DNA from: Pontibacter sp. G13 | GTDB taxonomy: Bacteria > Bacteroidota > Bacteroidia > J057 | Length of the DNA stretch: 64,000 nucleotides | Direction of reading: 5' to 3' | NCBI RefSeq assembly: GCF_031851795.1 | Contig: NZ_CP134696.1 | Span: forward strand, 992,001 to 1,056,000 | Shown here: one piece after another, positions 37,503-46,180 of the stretch | Layout of the letters: the number at the start of each line of letters is the position of its first letter | Position numbering within the stretch: position 1 is the first letter of the stretch | Program-made: the position numbers and the translations under genes | Notes under the pieces: model-generated | Database searches by the model: none | What the model was told of the DNA's origin: nothing | The model's input: the letters and a program-made list of their open reading frames with translations, nothing else

Positions 37503-38162
37503 TTACTGGCGTAGGATCGGCATGTATTTTTCCAGCTTGTAATACAGGAACGCGGCAATCATTCCAGACAAGTGACCAAAGTGGGAAATATTCCCTGTGT
37601 CAGTCCCCATAAATCCAGCAATCACCAGCAAGGCTGAAATTGATGCAAATCCAATCGCCAAATACTTTGCCTTGATCGGTATGAGGAAATAGAGTCTTAC
37701 TTCAAGGTCTGGATATTGAAAAGCCATGGCTGCGAACACACCGGAGATGGCTCCAGATGCCCCGAGAACCGCATACGGGGAGGGATCTACCAATCCTACC
37801 AATAGCCCCCCAACGACTCCACAAAACAGGTAAAACCGGAGAAAACGCTTACTACCAACGGTTTGCTCGACAATCGGCCCAATGAAGGCAAGTCCTAACA
37901 TGTTCCAGAAAATATGGCTAAGTGTCAGATGACTCCAAAACCAACCGACTACCTGAGAAGGTCTAAATGGACCTATTTGCTCAACCATCATCTTGTACAA
38001 AGCTGGATCGAACAATCCAAACACATTGGCTTTCTTCAAGACGAGGAAGTCGTACATGATGCTAAACAGATCTGGCGCATACATTTGTGCGATCTGATAC
38101 ATCAGAAAGATCGCCACATTAACAATAATAATATGCTTGACGATCGGTGTCAGTCGAATCAT
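37503..38162 (-). CDS. Rhomboid intramembrane serine protease
   Basis: The gene encodes 219 residues with six hydrophobic segments. The active site is intact: SHLTLSHIFWNMLGL (the conserved H..N loop), the nucleophile in LGASGAISG and the partner His in HFGHLSGM. The protein cleaves transmembrane helices within the inner membrane; its substrates are unknown. It starts 47 bases after mutL and comes before the inactive partner, so the two probably work together. Confidence 0.93.
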   Translation of the reverse strand: MIRLTPIVKHIIIVNVAIFLMYQIAQMYAPDLFSIMYDFLVLKKANVFGLFDPALYKMMVEQIGPFRPSQVVGWFWSHLTLSHIFWNMLGLAFIGPIVEQTVGSKRFLRFYLFCGVVGGLLVGLVDPSPYAVLGASGAISGVFAAMAFQYPDLEVRLYFLIPIKAKYLAIGFASISALLVIAGFMGTDTGNISHFGHLSGMIAAFLYYKLEKYMPILRQ

Positions 38163-38209
38163 GTGAATTTCTTTTGTTTCCTTCGAAGGAGAGATGAGTT
38201 AAATCATGA

Positions 38210-40108
38210 CTAGCGGAAATATTCCTCCAGTTCGATCCCCGAAACCTGCTTGAAGGTGGGCTTCCCATTGGGAGCAAATCCCGGCACCTGGCAGGCAAAA
38301 AGGTCATCGATCATTTGATTCATCTCCAAAATACTCAATTTCTGACTGGAGGTTACGGAACTTTTCCGAGCAATCGCACGCGCAATGCCCTCCATCAGAC
38401 GAGTTCTAGCAGCGCTACTGCCTATCAATTTTACCTCGTCCAAGATCTGCTCAAAGACTTCCTGAACACGCTCCATCGGAATTCCTGCGGGGATTCCGTG
38501 GACAACCAGGCTATCCATCCCAAATGGCGTCACCTCAAATCCCATCTCTGAGAGTACCGTCTGCACCTCTTTCATCAAGGCACTTTCAGAAGCAGAGAAG
38601 GGCAATTCCTGCGAAAACAATAACCGCTGAGTACCCTGTGCTTGTTCAGATTGGCGAGCCAAAAACCGCTCATACAGAATCCTGCGGTGTGCAAGGTGTT
38701 GGTCAATGATGATCAAATCTCCTCCACGACTGGTGAGGATGTAACGCTGCGAATATTGCGCAACAAATCGGTCCTGAGACGTCGGTACCACTCCTGATGG
38801 GATATCCCCCTCTCCGAAAAGGTTTCCGATTTTTTCGGGTGAATCAAACGGAGGTGGAACAGGTGGAATGGACGGATTGACCGAAGAAGAAGGCTGAGGC
38901 GGGGTAATGGGTTTGTACAACTGGTCCCAGGCTGCTGGGTCAACTGATTTGGCGCTAGGCGTTTTCGGAATTCGCGGGACATTACCAATGGTCTGGCCTG
39001 CATCCTCCCGTCCAAAATCCACCTTCCCAAAATCGGGCGCCTGAGGAGTGATGGTAGGTTGTGTCCCAAAAATCCCCGGCTGAACCCCATCTGCCAGCCC
39101 TGGCAATTCTGGCGCGTTGTGCGCTTCCCCGAGCACTCGCTTGACGATGGTGTGGAGCAACACAAACAGGGTCCGTTCATCATCGAATTTCACCTCGGTC
39201 TTGGTCGGGTGGATGTTGATATCCACATGCACCGGATCAAGCTCCAAGAATATGCAATAGAAGGGATACTGGTCGTGTTCGAGGAAATCTTCGTAGGCAG
39301 TCCGAATAGCGTGATTGAGGCTATTGCTGCGAATGTATCGACCGTTGACGAAGAAATAGCGATCTTTTCGCTTGGTGGTCGGAGCGGAAGGATCTCCGAC
39401 ATATCCCGAAATCTTGACATAGCCCGTAGACTCACTCACTTCATGCAATTTGCCTGCAAGCGAATTCTTCTGAGTGGCGAGGAGCCGATGTTTCAAATCC
39501 GCGGCGGGAAAATCATAGATCTGAACGGTGTCCAATTGGTAGGTAAATGCCACTTCGGGATGGGCGATGGCAACGCGGACAATTTCAGATTGAAGGTGGC
39601 GAATCTCGTTGGAATCCGAAGTCAGGAAATTTCGACGAGCCGGAACATTATAGAAAAGGTTTCGGACTTGGAAAGTCGTGCCTTGCGGCATGACGATGGG
39701 TGATTCCTTCTTGATCTGGCTGGCTTCGATCTCGATCTCGGTCCCCAGCTCGTCATCTGCACGGCGCGTCTTGACTTTCACTTGCGCGACCGCCGCGATG
39801 GAGGCCAATGCTTCTCCGCGAAACCCCAATGTCAAGATATTGAAGAGGTCTTCCTGCTTTTGGATTTTGGAAGTAGCATGGCGTTCGAATGCCATCCGAG
39901 CATCCTGAGGGGACATTCCAGAGCCATTATCGGTGACTTGGATGAGCGCCTTACCGGCATCCTTGATGAGGATGTCTATTTTGGTGGCGCCAGCATCGAT
40001 GGCGTTTTCAAGCAATTCCTTTATGACGGATGCAGGTCGCTGTACCACTTCTCCTGCGGCAATCTGGTTGGCTATAGCATCCGGAAGCAGACGAATTTGA
40101 TTTTGCAT
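38210..40108 (-). CDS. mutL: DNA mismatch repair protein MutL
   Basis: The ATG at 40108 gives 632 residues (MQNQIRLLPDAIANQIAAGE). The GHKL ATPase is complete: ELLENAIDAGAT (the metal-binding region), DNGSGM and GFRGEALASIA. The C-terminus, however, lacks the usual endonuclease signature: DQHA-xx-E-xxxx-E reads DQHLAHRRILYER, with Arg for the first Glu. The CPHGRP-type zinc site reads APNGKPT, and the ACR element reads ARKS. The nicking activity found in many MutL proteins is therefore doubtful. MutL links MutS-bound mismatches to downstream repair. It is the first gene of an operon with two rhomboid genes and the EEP gene. Confidence 0.95.
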   Translation of the reverse strand: MQNQIRLLPDAIANQIAAGEVVQRPASVIKELLENAIDAGATKIDILIKDAGKALIQVTDNGSGMSPQDARMAFERHATSKIQKQEDLFNILTLGFRGEALASIAAVAQVKVKTRRADDELGTEIEIEASQIKKESPIVMPQGTTFQVRNLFYNVPARRNFLTSDSNEIRHLQSEIVRVAIAHPEVAFTYQLDTVQIYDFPAADLKHRLLATQKNSLAGKLHEVSESTGYVKISGYVGDPSAPTTKRKDRYFFVNGRYIRSNSLNHAIRTAYEDFLEHDQYPFYCIFLELDPVHVDINIHPTKTEVKFDDERTLFVLLHTIVKRVLGEAHNAPELPGLADGVQPGIFGTQPTITPQAPDFGKVDFGREDAGQTIGNVPRIPKTPSAKSVDPAAWDQLYKPITPPQPSSSVNPSIPPVPPPFDSPEKIGNLFGEGDIPSGVVPTSQDRFVAQYSQRYILTSRGGDLIIIDQHLAHRRILYERFLARQSEQAQGTQRLLFSQELPFSASESALMKEVQTVLSEMGFEVTPFGMDSLVVHGIPAGIPMERVQEVFEQILDEVKLIGSSAARTRLMEGIARAIARKSSVTSSQKLSILEMNQMIDDLFACQVPGFAPNGKPTFKQVSGIELEEYFR

Positions 40109-40309
40109 GATGAGGTTTCCTCCCACAATCCTGATTATCCCGACAAAAGAGGGCGCAACTTCCCGCTCCCCCAGAAACCCTTGACTCGTTCCATCAAGGC
40201 CCATTCTTTCCAAAAATACAACTTTCACCGTTCAGGATAAAATATGTTTTTCCGTCAGGCCATGCTAAATTGCGAAAGGCAGTATCAACTCCTATTAGAT
40301 TTTTGCACC

Positions 40310-40897
40310 ATGAAACATTTCTGCTGGCAGTTAGTCCTCCTTTTCGGCCTTCTACAGATCGTTGAGGCCCAATCCTCTTCCACGTACAGAGAGGTCCATT
40401 CGCGAAATTCCTTTTTCTTTGAGGCGTATGGAAAAGCCATCAGCTGGTCCGCCAATCTCGAAAAACGGTTCTTGGTCTCGGAGTCAACTCAGTGGGGAAT
40501 CCAAATTGGCATCAATGATAGAAGCACAGTTCCGCTCTCATTGACCATGATCCGAGGCAAACATCCGCTCCAGTTGGAAGGTGGTGTGGGAATCCTCTTT
40601 CAATTCTACCATGATTTGACGGATGGACAAATCATTTACGACAAATGGGTAGCATCGGAAAAGGTGGGATACACTGGACATCTTGGACTTCGATACCAAC
40701 CCAAGAAAGGAGGGCTGCTTCTAAGGCTGATGTATACACCCGTTTGGGGAGAGTTTCGTCTTCCAGGTGAATATGCTATTGAGCGCCACAACCTACACAG
40801 AATTGGGATTAGCGTGGGTGTGGCGATTAAGCGCGGAATTCTCCAATCGAAAAAAGGACCGCCAATATGTATCAAAAACGCCTCCTACTCCTCATAG
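40310..40897 (+). CDS. Exported beta-rich protein, family unknown (paralogue of next gene)
   Basis: The ATG at 40310 (MKHFCWQLVLLFGLLQIVEA) gives 195 residues with a signal peptide; the longer frame from 40244 does not begin with one. The mature part alternates hydrophobic and polar residues, like a small outer-membrane barrel: WGIQIGIND, GYTGHLGLRYQPKKGGLLLR and LMYTPVWGEF. It shares these segments with the overlapping next gene, so the pair arose by duplication. The function is unknown. Confidence 0.75.
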   Translation: MKHFCWQLVLLFGLLQIVEAQSSSTYREVHSRNSFFFEAYGKAISWSANLEKRFLVSESTQWGIQIGINDRSTVPLSLTMIRGKHPLQLEGGVGILFQFYHDLTDGQIIYDKWVASEKVGYTGHLGLRYQPKKGGLLLRLMYTPVWGEFRLPGEYAIERHNLHRIGISVGVAIKRGILQSKKGPPICIKNASYSS

Positions 40898-41439
40898 CAC
40901 TGGCCCTGCCGGTCTATTCATTGAGTCAAACACATACTCCCTATCGAGATGAATACTCCCGCAATTCCGGATTTTTCGAATTGCTGGGCACGGGATTCTC
41001 AGGTTCCCTCAAACTGGAACGGAGGTGGATCACCAATGAATCGTGGCAATGGGGCATTCAGGTGGGCATCGGGCCAGGAACTCGGCAGTTGGTCATCCCG
41101 GTTTCGGCCACTGTGCTGTATGGTCCAGAATCCCATCATTTGGAGTACGGCGCGGGTTTGAGTTTCCCCTTTACCGCCAAAGTCAATACCAGTCCCAATA
41201 TCATCGGCCAGTGGAATCGGCCTGAAGAGGTGGTCTTTCATGGACAAGTGGGATATCGCTATCAACCCAAGAAGGGAGGATTCTTGTTTCGGCTGATGTA
41301 CACACCGCTGATTGGACGAGGGCTTCATCGGGAAGAATTGGTGGATCGATTTGCTTGGCACCATTGGGTGGGCGCCAGCTTGGGAGTAGCCATCAAACGG
41401 AAGGACCCAGCCCCTGATGTGGAAATCAAGCGGCTCTGA
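40867..41439 (+). CDS. Exported beta-rich protein, paralogue of preceding gene
   Basis: The gene encodes 190 residues with a signal peptide (KRLLLLIALALPVYSLSQ). It contains WQWGIQVGIGP, GQVGYRYQPKKGGFLFR and LMYTPLIGRG, clearly homologous to the preceding protein. It overlaps the previous gene by 31 bases, an unusually large overlap, which suggests translational coupling. Its own 3' end overlaps the convergent ligase-like gene by 14 bases. It may form a small outer-membrane barrel. The function is unknown. Confidence 0.75.
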   Translation: MYQKRLLLLIALALPVYSLSQTHTPYRDEYSRNSGFFELLGTGFSGSLKLERRWITNESWQWGIQVGIGPGTRQLVIPVSATVLYGPESHHLEYGAGLSFPFTAKVNTSPNIIGQWNRPEEVVFHGQVGYRYQPKKGGFLFRLMYTPLIGRGLHREELVDRFAWHHWVGASLGVAIKRKDPAPDVEIKRL

Positions 41440-42796
41440 AATTGGGAAAGTCAGTGGAATGCTCTTGCGTCTGATCGAATGATTCCATGGCTTCGAGCTC
41501 GAGAAACAAGGTATCTCCATGTTGGATCAATCGGCCAACATCTCCCGTGTACAAAAGACCATCTTTGGAAATCATCCCAGTGTGTGCAACACCTGGCGAT
41601 AGATACCCATTGCAGACCATCGGAGGGTGGATACATACATGTCCCAATTGGCCCAAAGGAAGCTTGTCTCCTGCTTTTCCGCCCGGCACAAATGTCTCAC
41701 GAATGGAGATCTGGGCAAATTCGGGAATCACTCGCCCAAACGTCCCAGAGGCAATTAGTTGGGTATCTCCCATCTGGACCGTCGCAAAACCACCCGCCTC
41801 CGTGAGGAACAGCCCCGTCATGGCACGCTTGCAGACATATTCAATTCCCCCAAGCCCCATTTCGGAAGGTGCGCCTACCACCATCCCAAGCTTCAAGCGA
41901 TTAAAAGCTCTGGAATTTCGCAGCTCATCTCCCATCAGTTCAAACCCTACCTGCATTTGCGCAAGAACGTCAATCCGGTAGGTATCCATGACTTTCAGAC
42001 ATTCCGAGGCATCCAATCCTTCCGCCAACACCGCCGTCATCCCGTGCTTCATGGCTAGCATGATTCCCATGATGCTTCCCCCCGCATGACTGAGGGGGAG
42101 ATTCACCAACATTTTGTCCTTCCAGTGGAATGGATACTGGCCGCTCAGCAGTTGAAGTTGTGTATGAATGGTTTCGTGACAGAGAATCGCCGCCTTGGGC
42201 GTATCGGTCGTGCCTGCAGTGAAAAGCACCAGCGCAGGGTTCCATGCATGCAGAGAAGAAGTCCGCTGCTCGAGTCCTTTACGGATTCTGTTTTGTGCCC
42301 TGAGCATCAGGATGCGCTTTCCATCCATGAGTTGCTCCAATCGATGGGAAGCGATTCCAGACAATTTGGGAGCATGCTCTCCTCCCCCGACGCATACATG
42401 CTTCAAGTTGGATAGCCGGGTGAGAGATCCGTGAAGATCCGGGTGCCAATCAGCTGGTGTGGGAGCAATCAGACATGCTGGCTGAATGGTAATCAGGCGC
42501 TCAACGAGGGTATCATGACTCAAATACTGCTCAAGCGGCGCGAAAGCAGCTCCCACCATCAGACAACCATACATGAGTGCGATCTGCTCGACATTCATCG
42601 GCATCCAAGCCGCGACCCGATCGCCCGGTTGCACCCCCAGATCCATGAGGTTCAAGGCATAGGCTTTCGCCCGATCTGCCAATTGCCCATACATCCGCTG
42701 ATTGCCATGCACGGCATCCACCAGGGCAATCTTGCCCGGCATCCCGACTTTCCAGCCGGAGATATCCTGATGTAGCAATTTGATGCGATGACTCAT
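41426..42796 (-). CDS. Truncated acyl-CoA ligase-like (ANL superfamily) protein
   Basis: The ATG at 42796 gives 456 residues (MSHRIKLLHQDISGWKVG). The N-terminal AMP-forming domain is recognisable: GDRVAAWMPMNVEQIALM, and the P-loop as FTAGTTDTPKAA (the usual form is TSGTTGxPKG). The adenylate motif YTGDVG is present, but the protein stops about 40 residues later, so the C-terminal domain of about 110 residues with the hinge and catalytic Lys is missing. It may be a degenerate or repurposed member, not a working ligase. I see no stop or frameshift inside the frame. It overlaps the paralogue pair's second gene. Confidence 0.75.
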   Translation of the reverse strand: MSHRIKLLHQDISGWKVGMPGKIALVDAVHGNQRMYGQLADRAKAYALNLMDLGVQPGDRVAAWMPMNVEQIALMYGCLMVGAAFAPLEQYLSHDTLVERLITIQPACLIAPTPADWHPDLHGSLTRLSNLKHVCVGGGEHAPKLSGIASHRLEQLMDGKRILMLRAQNRIRKGLEQRTSSLHAWNPALVLFTAGTTDTPKAAILCHETIHTQLQLLSGQYPFHWKDKMLVNLPLSHAGGSIMGIMLAMKHGMTAVLAEGLDASECLKVMDTYRIDVLAQMQVGFELMGDELRNSRAFNRLKLGMVVGAPSEMGLGGIEYVCKRAMTGLFLTEAGGFATVQMGDTQLIASGTFGRVIPEFAQISIRETFVPGGKAGDKLPLGQLGHVCIHPPMVCNGYLSPGVAHTGMISKDGLLYTGDVGRLIQHGDTLFLELEAMESFDQTQEHSTDFPNFRAA

Positions 42797-43286
42797 GTCG
42801 AGAGAGGTATGGGGTCTTGTCGGGTAGGCATGGCAAACCAAGTGCCAATCGCGATTCGAAAATTGCGTAGAGCCTCTGAATTGAAGGTTTTAGGGACACT
42901 TTGGATGAAAACGTGGACAGGTTGCAGGAAGATCTATCTTGCAATTTCCGCCCAACAATACCTGATATTCAATATATCCAATTATCAAATAATCCAAGAG
43001 TATCGTTATCTGAATTCCCTACAAGGGCGCGCACGACAACTTTCAGCAAATCGCAAATTCCAAACTCCCAGCTCACATTCCATTGAGCCAGCTGGAAGTG
43101 CCATTTGCCCCGAAAGACAATCACAATTGGGCCATAAACGCTAGATTCAGATGATTTGGTATGTCTAGCTGGAAAAACACCCCCTACAGCACGCCCACTT
43201 TCCAGCATGCTTTTCCCACCGTTTTTCCCGCGGATCTAACACGCTCATTTTCCAAATGACGCAACACGCAAATCCGCCATAATGGA
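42797..43286. other. Intergenic region without a recognised gene
   Basis: This 490-base stretch between divergent genes holds AT-rich segments and no open frame with a recognisable product. It must contain the promoters for the ligase-like and lytic transglycosylase genes. No clear -33/-7 pair or RNA gene was found by eye. Confidence 0.5.
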
Positions 43287-44513
43287 ATGGGAATTGTACT
43301 TCTCCCATCAACTCATCATAGATCCTTCAAACCGCTTCCTGTGAACTGGCGCATCATCGTGTATCTGGCCTCCGGAATCCTTCTCCTTGGCATTCCTCCT
43401 GCATTCTTTGTATTTCCAAAGATGACGAGCTCCCTGCACGCCGGAGTTTCCGTTCAGGAACTACCCAGTTTGGAACGATACTACTCCAGAACTGAAGTGA
43501 CAGTCTATCCAGATGGTACGCTGGGAGAAGTGATTATGCTGAATCAGGGCATCCCAGAAACGGCATGGGACACCCTGTTCCAGACGCACTTCACCATGGA
43601 TATTTTCCCCGAGGAAGAGAGTCGGTGTCTGTCTGTAGTCTGGGATTCCATCATGTATTTACAGCGATGGGACACGCTCCAGCAGCCGATCTTCTGGCGA
43701 ACGGTCATGAACATGAAGCGGGATTCCTGCATTGTGAATGTCGCCTCCACGCGTCAAATGCTCGCCATGATCCGTACGGATGAATGGGAACGCCTATCCG
43801 ACACGATGAAATACCAGTTCAGGGACAGCATCAGGCAGGCGCATGGTTTGACAGACTCTACAGCGATCTATGTGACGGCGGGCAAAAACCACTATTACGC
43901 ATTCGACAAGGTACTCCCCACCATCGGCAAGGCGGTTGAGGTATTTCGGCAAGAACATACGGACCCGTGGTATGCACAGGCCATTTTGCTGATCGAGAGC
44001 CCCGGGCAATTGCAATACTCCCCTGTAGGAGCGTATGGTTCCTTCCAACTGATGAAAGATGTGGCGCTGGAACACGGCTTGATCGTCAACGATAGCATCG
44101 ACGAGCGCGAAGACTTCGAAAAGGCTGCCAAAGCTGCCGCAGATTTGATCTCCACCCGTTGCGTTCCCCAGACTCGATACATGCTGAGAAAGCGCGAAAT
44201 CGAGTTTCAGGAGTCGGAACTATGGTTCAGGCTGCTGGTCCTGCATTCCTATCACGCTGGGGCGGGAAATGTAGAAGGAGTACTGTCGCAGATCAATCCT
44301 TCCGAAGGGGGCATCGACCTCATGAAATCGGTCTGGACCACCGAGTACGGAGGATTCAAAAATGCCTCCCAGAACTACTCGCAGGTGGCATTGGCGAGTT
44401 TGATGGAACTGGATCGCCTCATGGCCCAGATGCCCGATTCTGTGTGTCAGGAGCGAATCGATGCCAAACCGCATGTTCCGGTCCCCCGAACCACCACGAT
44501 GACCGCTCCCTAA
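43287..44513 (+). CDS. Membrane-anchored lytic transglycosylase
   Basis: The gene encodes 408 residues. A transmembrane anchor lies near the N-terminus (VYLASGILLLGIPPAFFVF). The SLT-type domain at about residues 225-370 shows ILLIESPGQLQYSPVGAYGSFQLM, with the catalytic Glu, and LHSYHAGAGNVEGVL, the usual AYNAGxGxV motif. These enzymes cleave the MurNAc-GlcNAc bond in peptidoglycan and form 1,6-anhydroMurNAc. It acts in the periplasm. The 3' end overlaps the convergent DinB-like gene by 4 bases. Confidence 0.88.
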   Translation: MGIVLLPSTHHRSFKPLPVNWRIIVYLASGILLLGIPPAFFVFPKMTSSLHAGVSVQELPSLERYYSRTEVTVYPDGTLGEVIMLNQGIPETAWDTLFQTHFTMDIFPEEESRCLSVVWDSIMYLQRWDTLQQPIFWRTVMNMKRDSCIVNVASTRQMLAMIRTDEWERLSDTMKYQFRDSIRQAHGLTDSTAIYVTAGKNHYYAFDKVLPTIGKAVEVFRQEHTDPWYAQAILLIESPGQLQYSPVGAYGSFQLMKDVALEHGLIVNDSIDEREDFEKAAKAAADLISTRCVPQTRYMLRKREIEFQESELWFRLLVLHSYHAGAGNVEGVLSQINPSEGGIDLMKSVWTTEYGGFKNASQNYSQVALASLMELDRLMAQMPDSVCQERIDAKPHVPVPRTTTMTAP

Positions 44514-44992
44514 CGTCTAGCCTTGTTTTTCCAATCCCACATCTGATGTTCTACATCTGCGGAAATAGGCTTGTCAATGGCAGTCAATTGCGCCACCATT
44601 TTGCCTCGAATATGGGCTTCCTGAGCGATCAGATAGCTGGGAAACATGGTCGCCGGATAGGAGAATCCCGTGATGCGTCCGGATTCCTCGGCACCTTCCA
44701 AGAGGCTGGCGATTCCGTCGCCTGATTCCTTCAAATGACGACCGATATATGCACGATCCCAAAGCCGTCCAGTCTCCATCTTGCCAATTGGGGCAATGAG
44801 ATTGACAGCGGATACCTTGAGCCACATGAGCCTGACATGGTGGATATAGGACCATGCGTACCCAATGGTTCGGTCTTCCCCAGGCACAGCGGCACTGAGC
44901 TGATCTTCCGAGAGATTGGCTAAGAGGTATTCATTCACTGATCGGTGGTGCTCCCACACACTCAACACATCCGAAATTTCCATATTCTCCAT
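44510..44992 (-). CDS. DinB-like metal-binding helical protein
   Basis: The ATG at 44992 gives 160 residues; another ATG three codons later is also possible. The helical bundle and the histidines in WSYIHHVRLMWL and AQEAHIRGKMVAQL match the DinB/YfiT-type metal site. The domain is found in thiol-S-transferases and bacillithiol-type enzymes, but many members are of unknown function. It lies just downstream of galM's terminator on the same strand. Confidence 0.78.
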   Translation of the reverse strand: MENMEISDVLSVWEHHRSVNEYLLANLSEDQLSAAVPGEDRTIGYAWSYIHHVRLMWLKVSAVNLIAPIGKMETGRLWDRAYIGRHLKESGDGIASLLEGAEESGRITGFSYPATMFPSYLIAQEAHIRGKMVAQLTAIDKPISADVEHQMWDWKNKARR

Positions 44993-44996
44993 ACAC

Positions 44997-45038
44997 AAAA
45001 GCCCGAAAGGATGTTTCTACAACTCCTTTCGGGCTTTT
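44997..45038 (-). terminator. Terminator after the galM gene
   Basis: On the minus strand AAAAGCCCGAAAGGA pairs perfectly with TCCTTTCGGGCTTTT. It starts 20 bases after the galM stop; the symmetric A/T flanks could stop transcription in both directions. Confidence 0.9.
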
Positions 45039-45058
45039 GATTGGATTCAATCGTTGCA

Positions 45059-46102
45059 CTAGGCGCGGAAAGCGTACACCGTCGTCGACTTGTAGGTTTC
45101 ACCGGGTTTGAGCTCCGTCGTGGGAAACTCGGGTCGATTGGGCGTATCTGGGAAATGCTGAGTTTCCAGACAGAAGGCGGTTCGGGGTTGATACACAGTT
45201 CCTCCCTTGCCCGTCAAATCCTTGAGGTGATTGGCGGTATACAATTGCACGCCGGGCTCTGAAGAAGACACCTCCATGAATATTCCCCGTGAAGGTTCAA
45301 AGACTTCTGCAATCAACCTCAGGGAATCGTCCCAATCTCGAATCACGAAATTGTGGTCGTACCCAAATCCCGCCTTGATGGCCGCATCATCCGCATCAAT
45401 GTCCGCTCCAATCGGTTTGGGCGCATTGAAATCAAACGGACCTTCCGCGACTTCCACCAATTGGCCTGTCGGAACCAAGGCCTCGTCTGTTTCGGTGATG
45501 CTGTCGGCGGTGATCATCAGTTCATGTTCCAGCACATCCCCTGCTCCTTTCAGGTTGAAATAAGCGTGTTGGGTGAGATTGACATGCGTGGCCTTGTCGG
45601 TCGTTGCCTCGTATTCGATGATCCACTGGTTGTCTTGGGTCAATGTGTAGGTCACCTCTACCTTGAGCGTTCCGGGATATCCCGCATCTCCGTCTGGGCT
45701 AGTGAGCGAAAGGACGACAAAATCGTCTCCTTCCTCGTTGGTTCCTGCCTGTGCGTCCCACAGCTGCTTGTCGAATCCCACGAATCCTCCGTGCAAATGG
45801 TGAGGTCCATGGTTCTTGTCGAGTTCGTAGGTAGTACCTTCGAGGGTGAAGGAAGATTGGCCGATCCGGTTTCCATAGCGACCGATGATCGCATTGAAAT
45901 AGGGATGATCGCCCAAGTATTCCTCAAGCGTATCAAATCCCAAGACCACATCCACCCATTCGCCTTTGGCATCGGGAATCCAGAGATTGACGAGAATTCC
46001 CCCGTAGTTCGTAATCCGGGCTTTTGCGCCCCCCTTGCTCTCTAGCGTGAACAAAGACACCTCCTCACCGGAAGGTAGCTGGCCAAATGGCTCGATGTGC
46101 AT
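45059..46102 (-). CDS. galM: Aldose 1-epimerase (mutarotase)
   Basis: The ATG at 46102 gives 347 residues (MHIEPFGQLPSGEEVSLFTL), the usual length; the longer frame has an upstream ATG at 46141. Conserved elements are RYGNRIGQSSFTLEG, HGPHHLHGG, the catalytic His in LTQHAYFNLKG, the LYTANHL region and the catalytic Glu in CLETQHFPD. It interconverts alpha and beta anomers of glucose and galactose. No sugar operon surrounds it. Confidence 0.93.
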   Translation of the reverse strand: MHIEPFGQLPSGEEVSLFTLESKGGAKARITNYGGILVNLWIPDAKGEWVDVVLGFDTLEEYLGDHPYFNAIIGRYGNRIGQSSFTLEGTTYELDKNHGPHHLHGGFVGFDKQLWDAQAGTNEEGDDFVVLSLTSPDGDAGYPGTLKVEVTYTLTQDNQWIIEYEATTDKATHVNLTQHAYFNLKGAGDVLEHELMITADSITETDEALVPTGQLVEVAEGPFDFNAPKPIGADIDADDAAIKAGFGYDHNFVIRDWDDSLRLIAEVFEPSRGIFMEVSSSEPGVQLYTANHLKDLTGKGGTVYQPRTAFCLETQHFPDTPNRPEFPTTELKPGETYKSTTVYAFRA

Positions 46103-46180
46103 AATGTATAGCGTGTGTTGAATAAGTAGCTGAATAGACATCAGGGAGAATCCGCCCCCCTGATAGCATGAATTTTCGGA

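Noticed and set aside
45353-46045. 230-codon frame opposite galM
   Set aside because: It is antisense to galM with all catalytic residues in place there.
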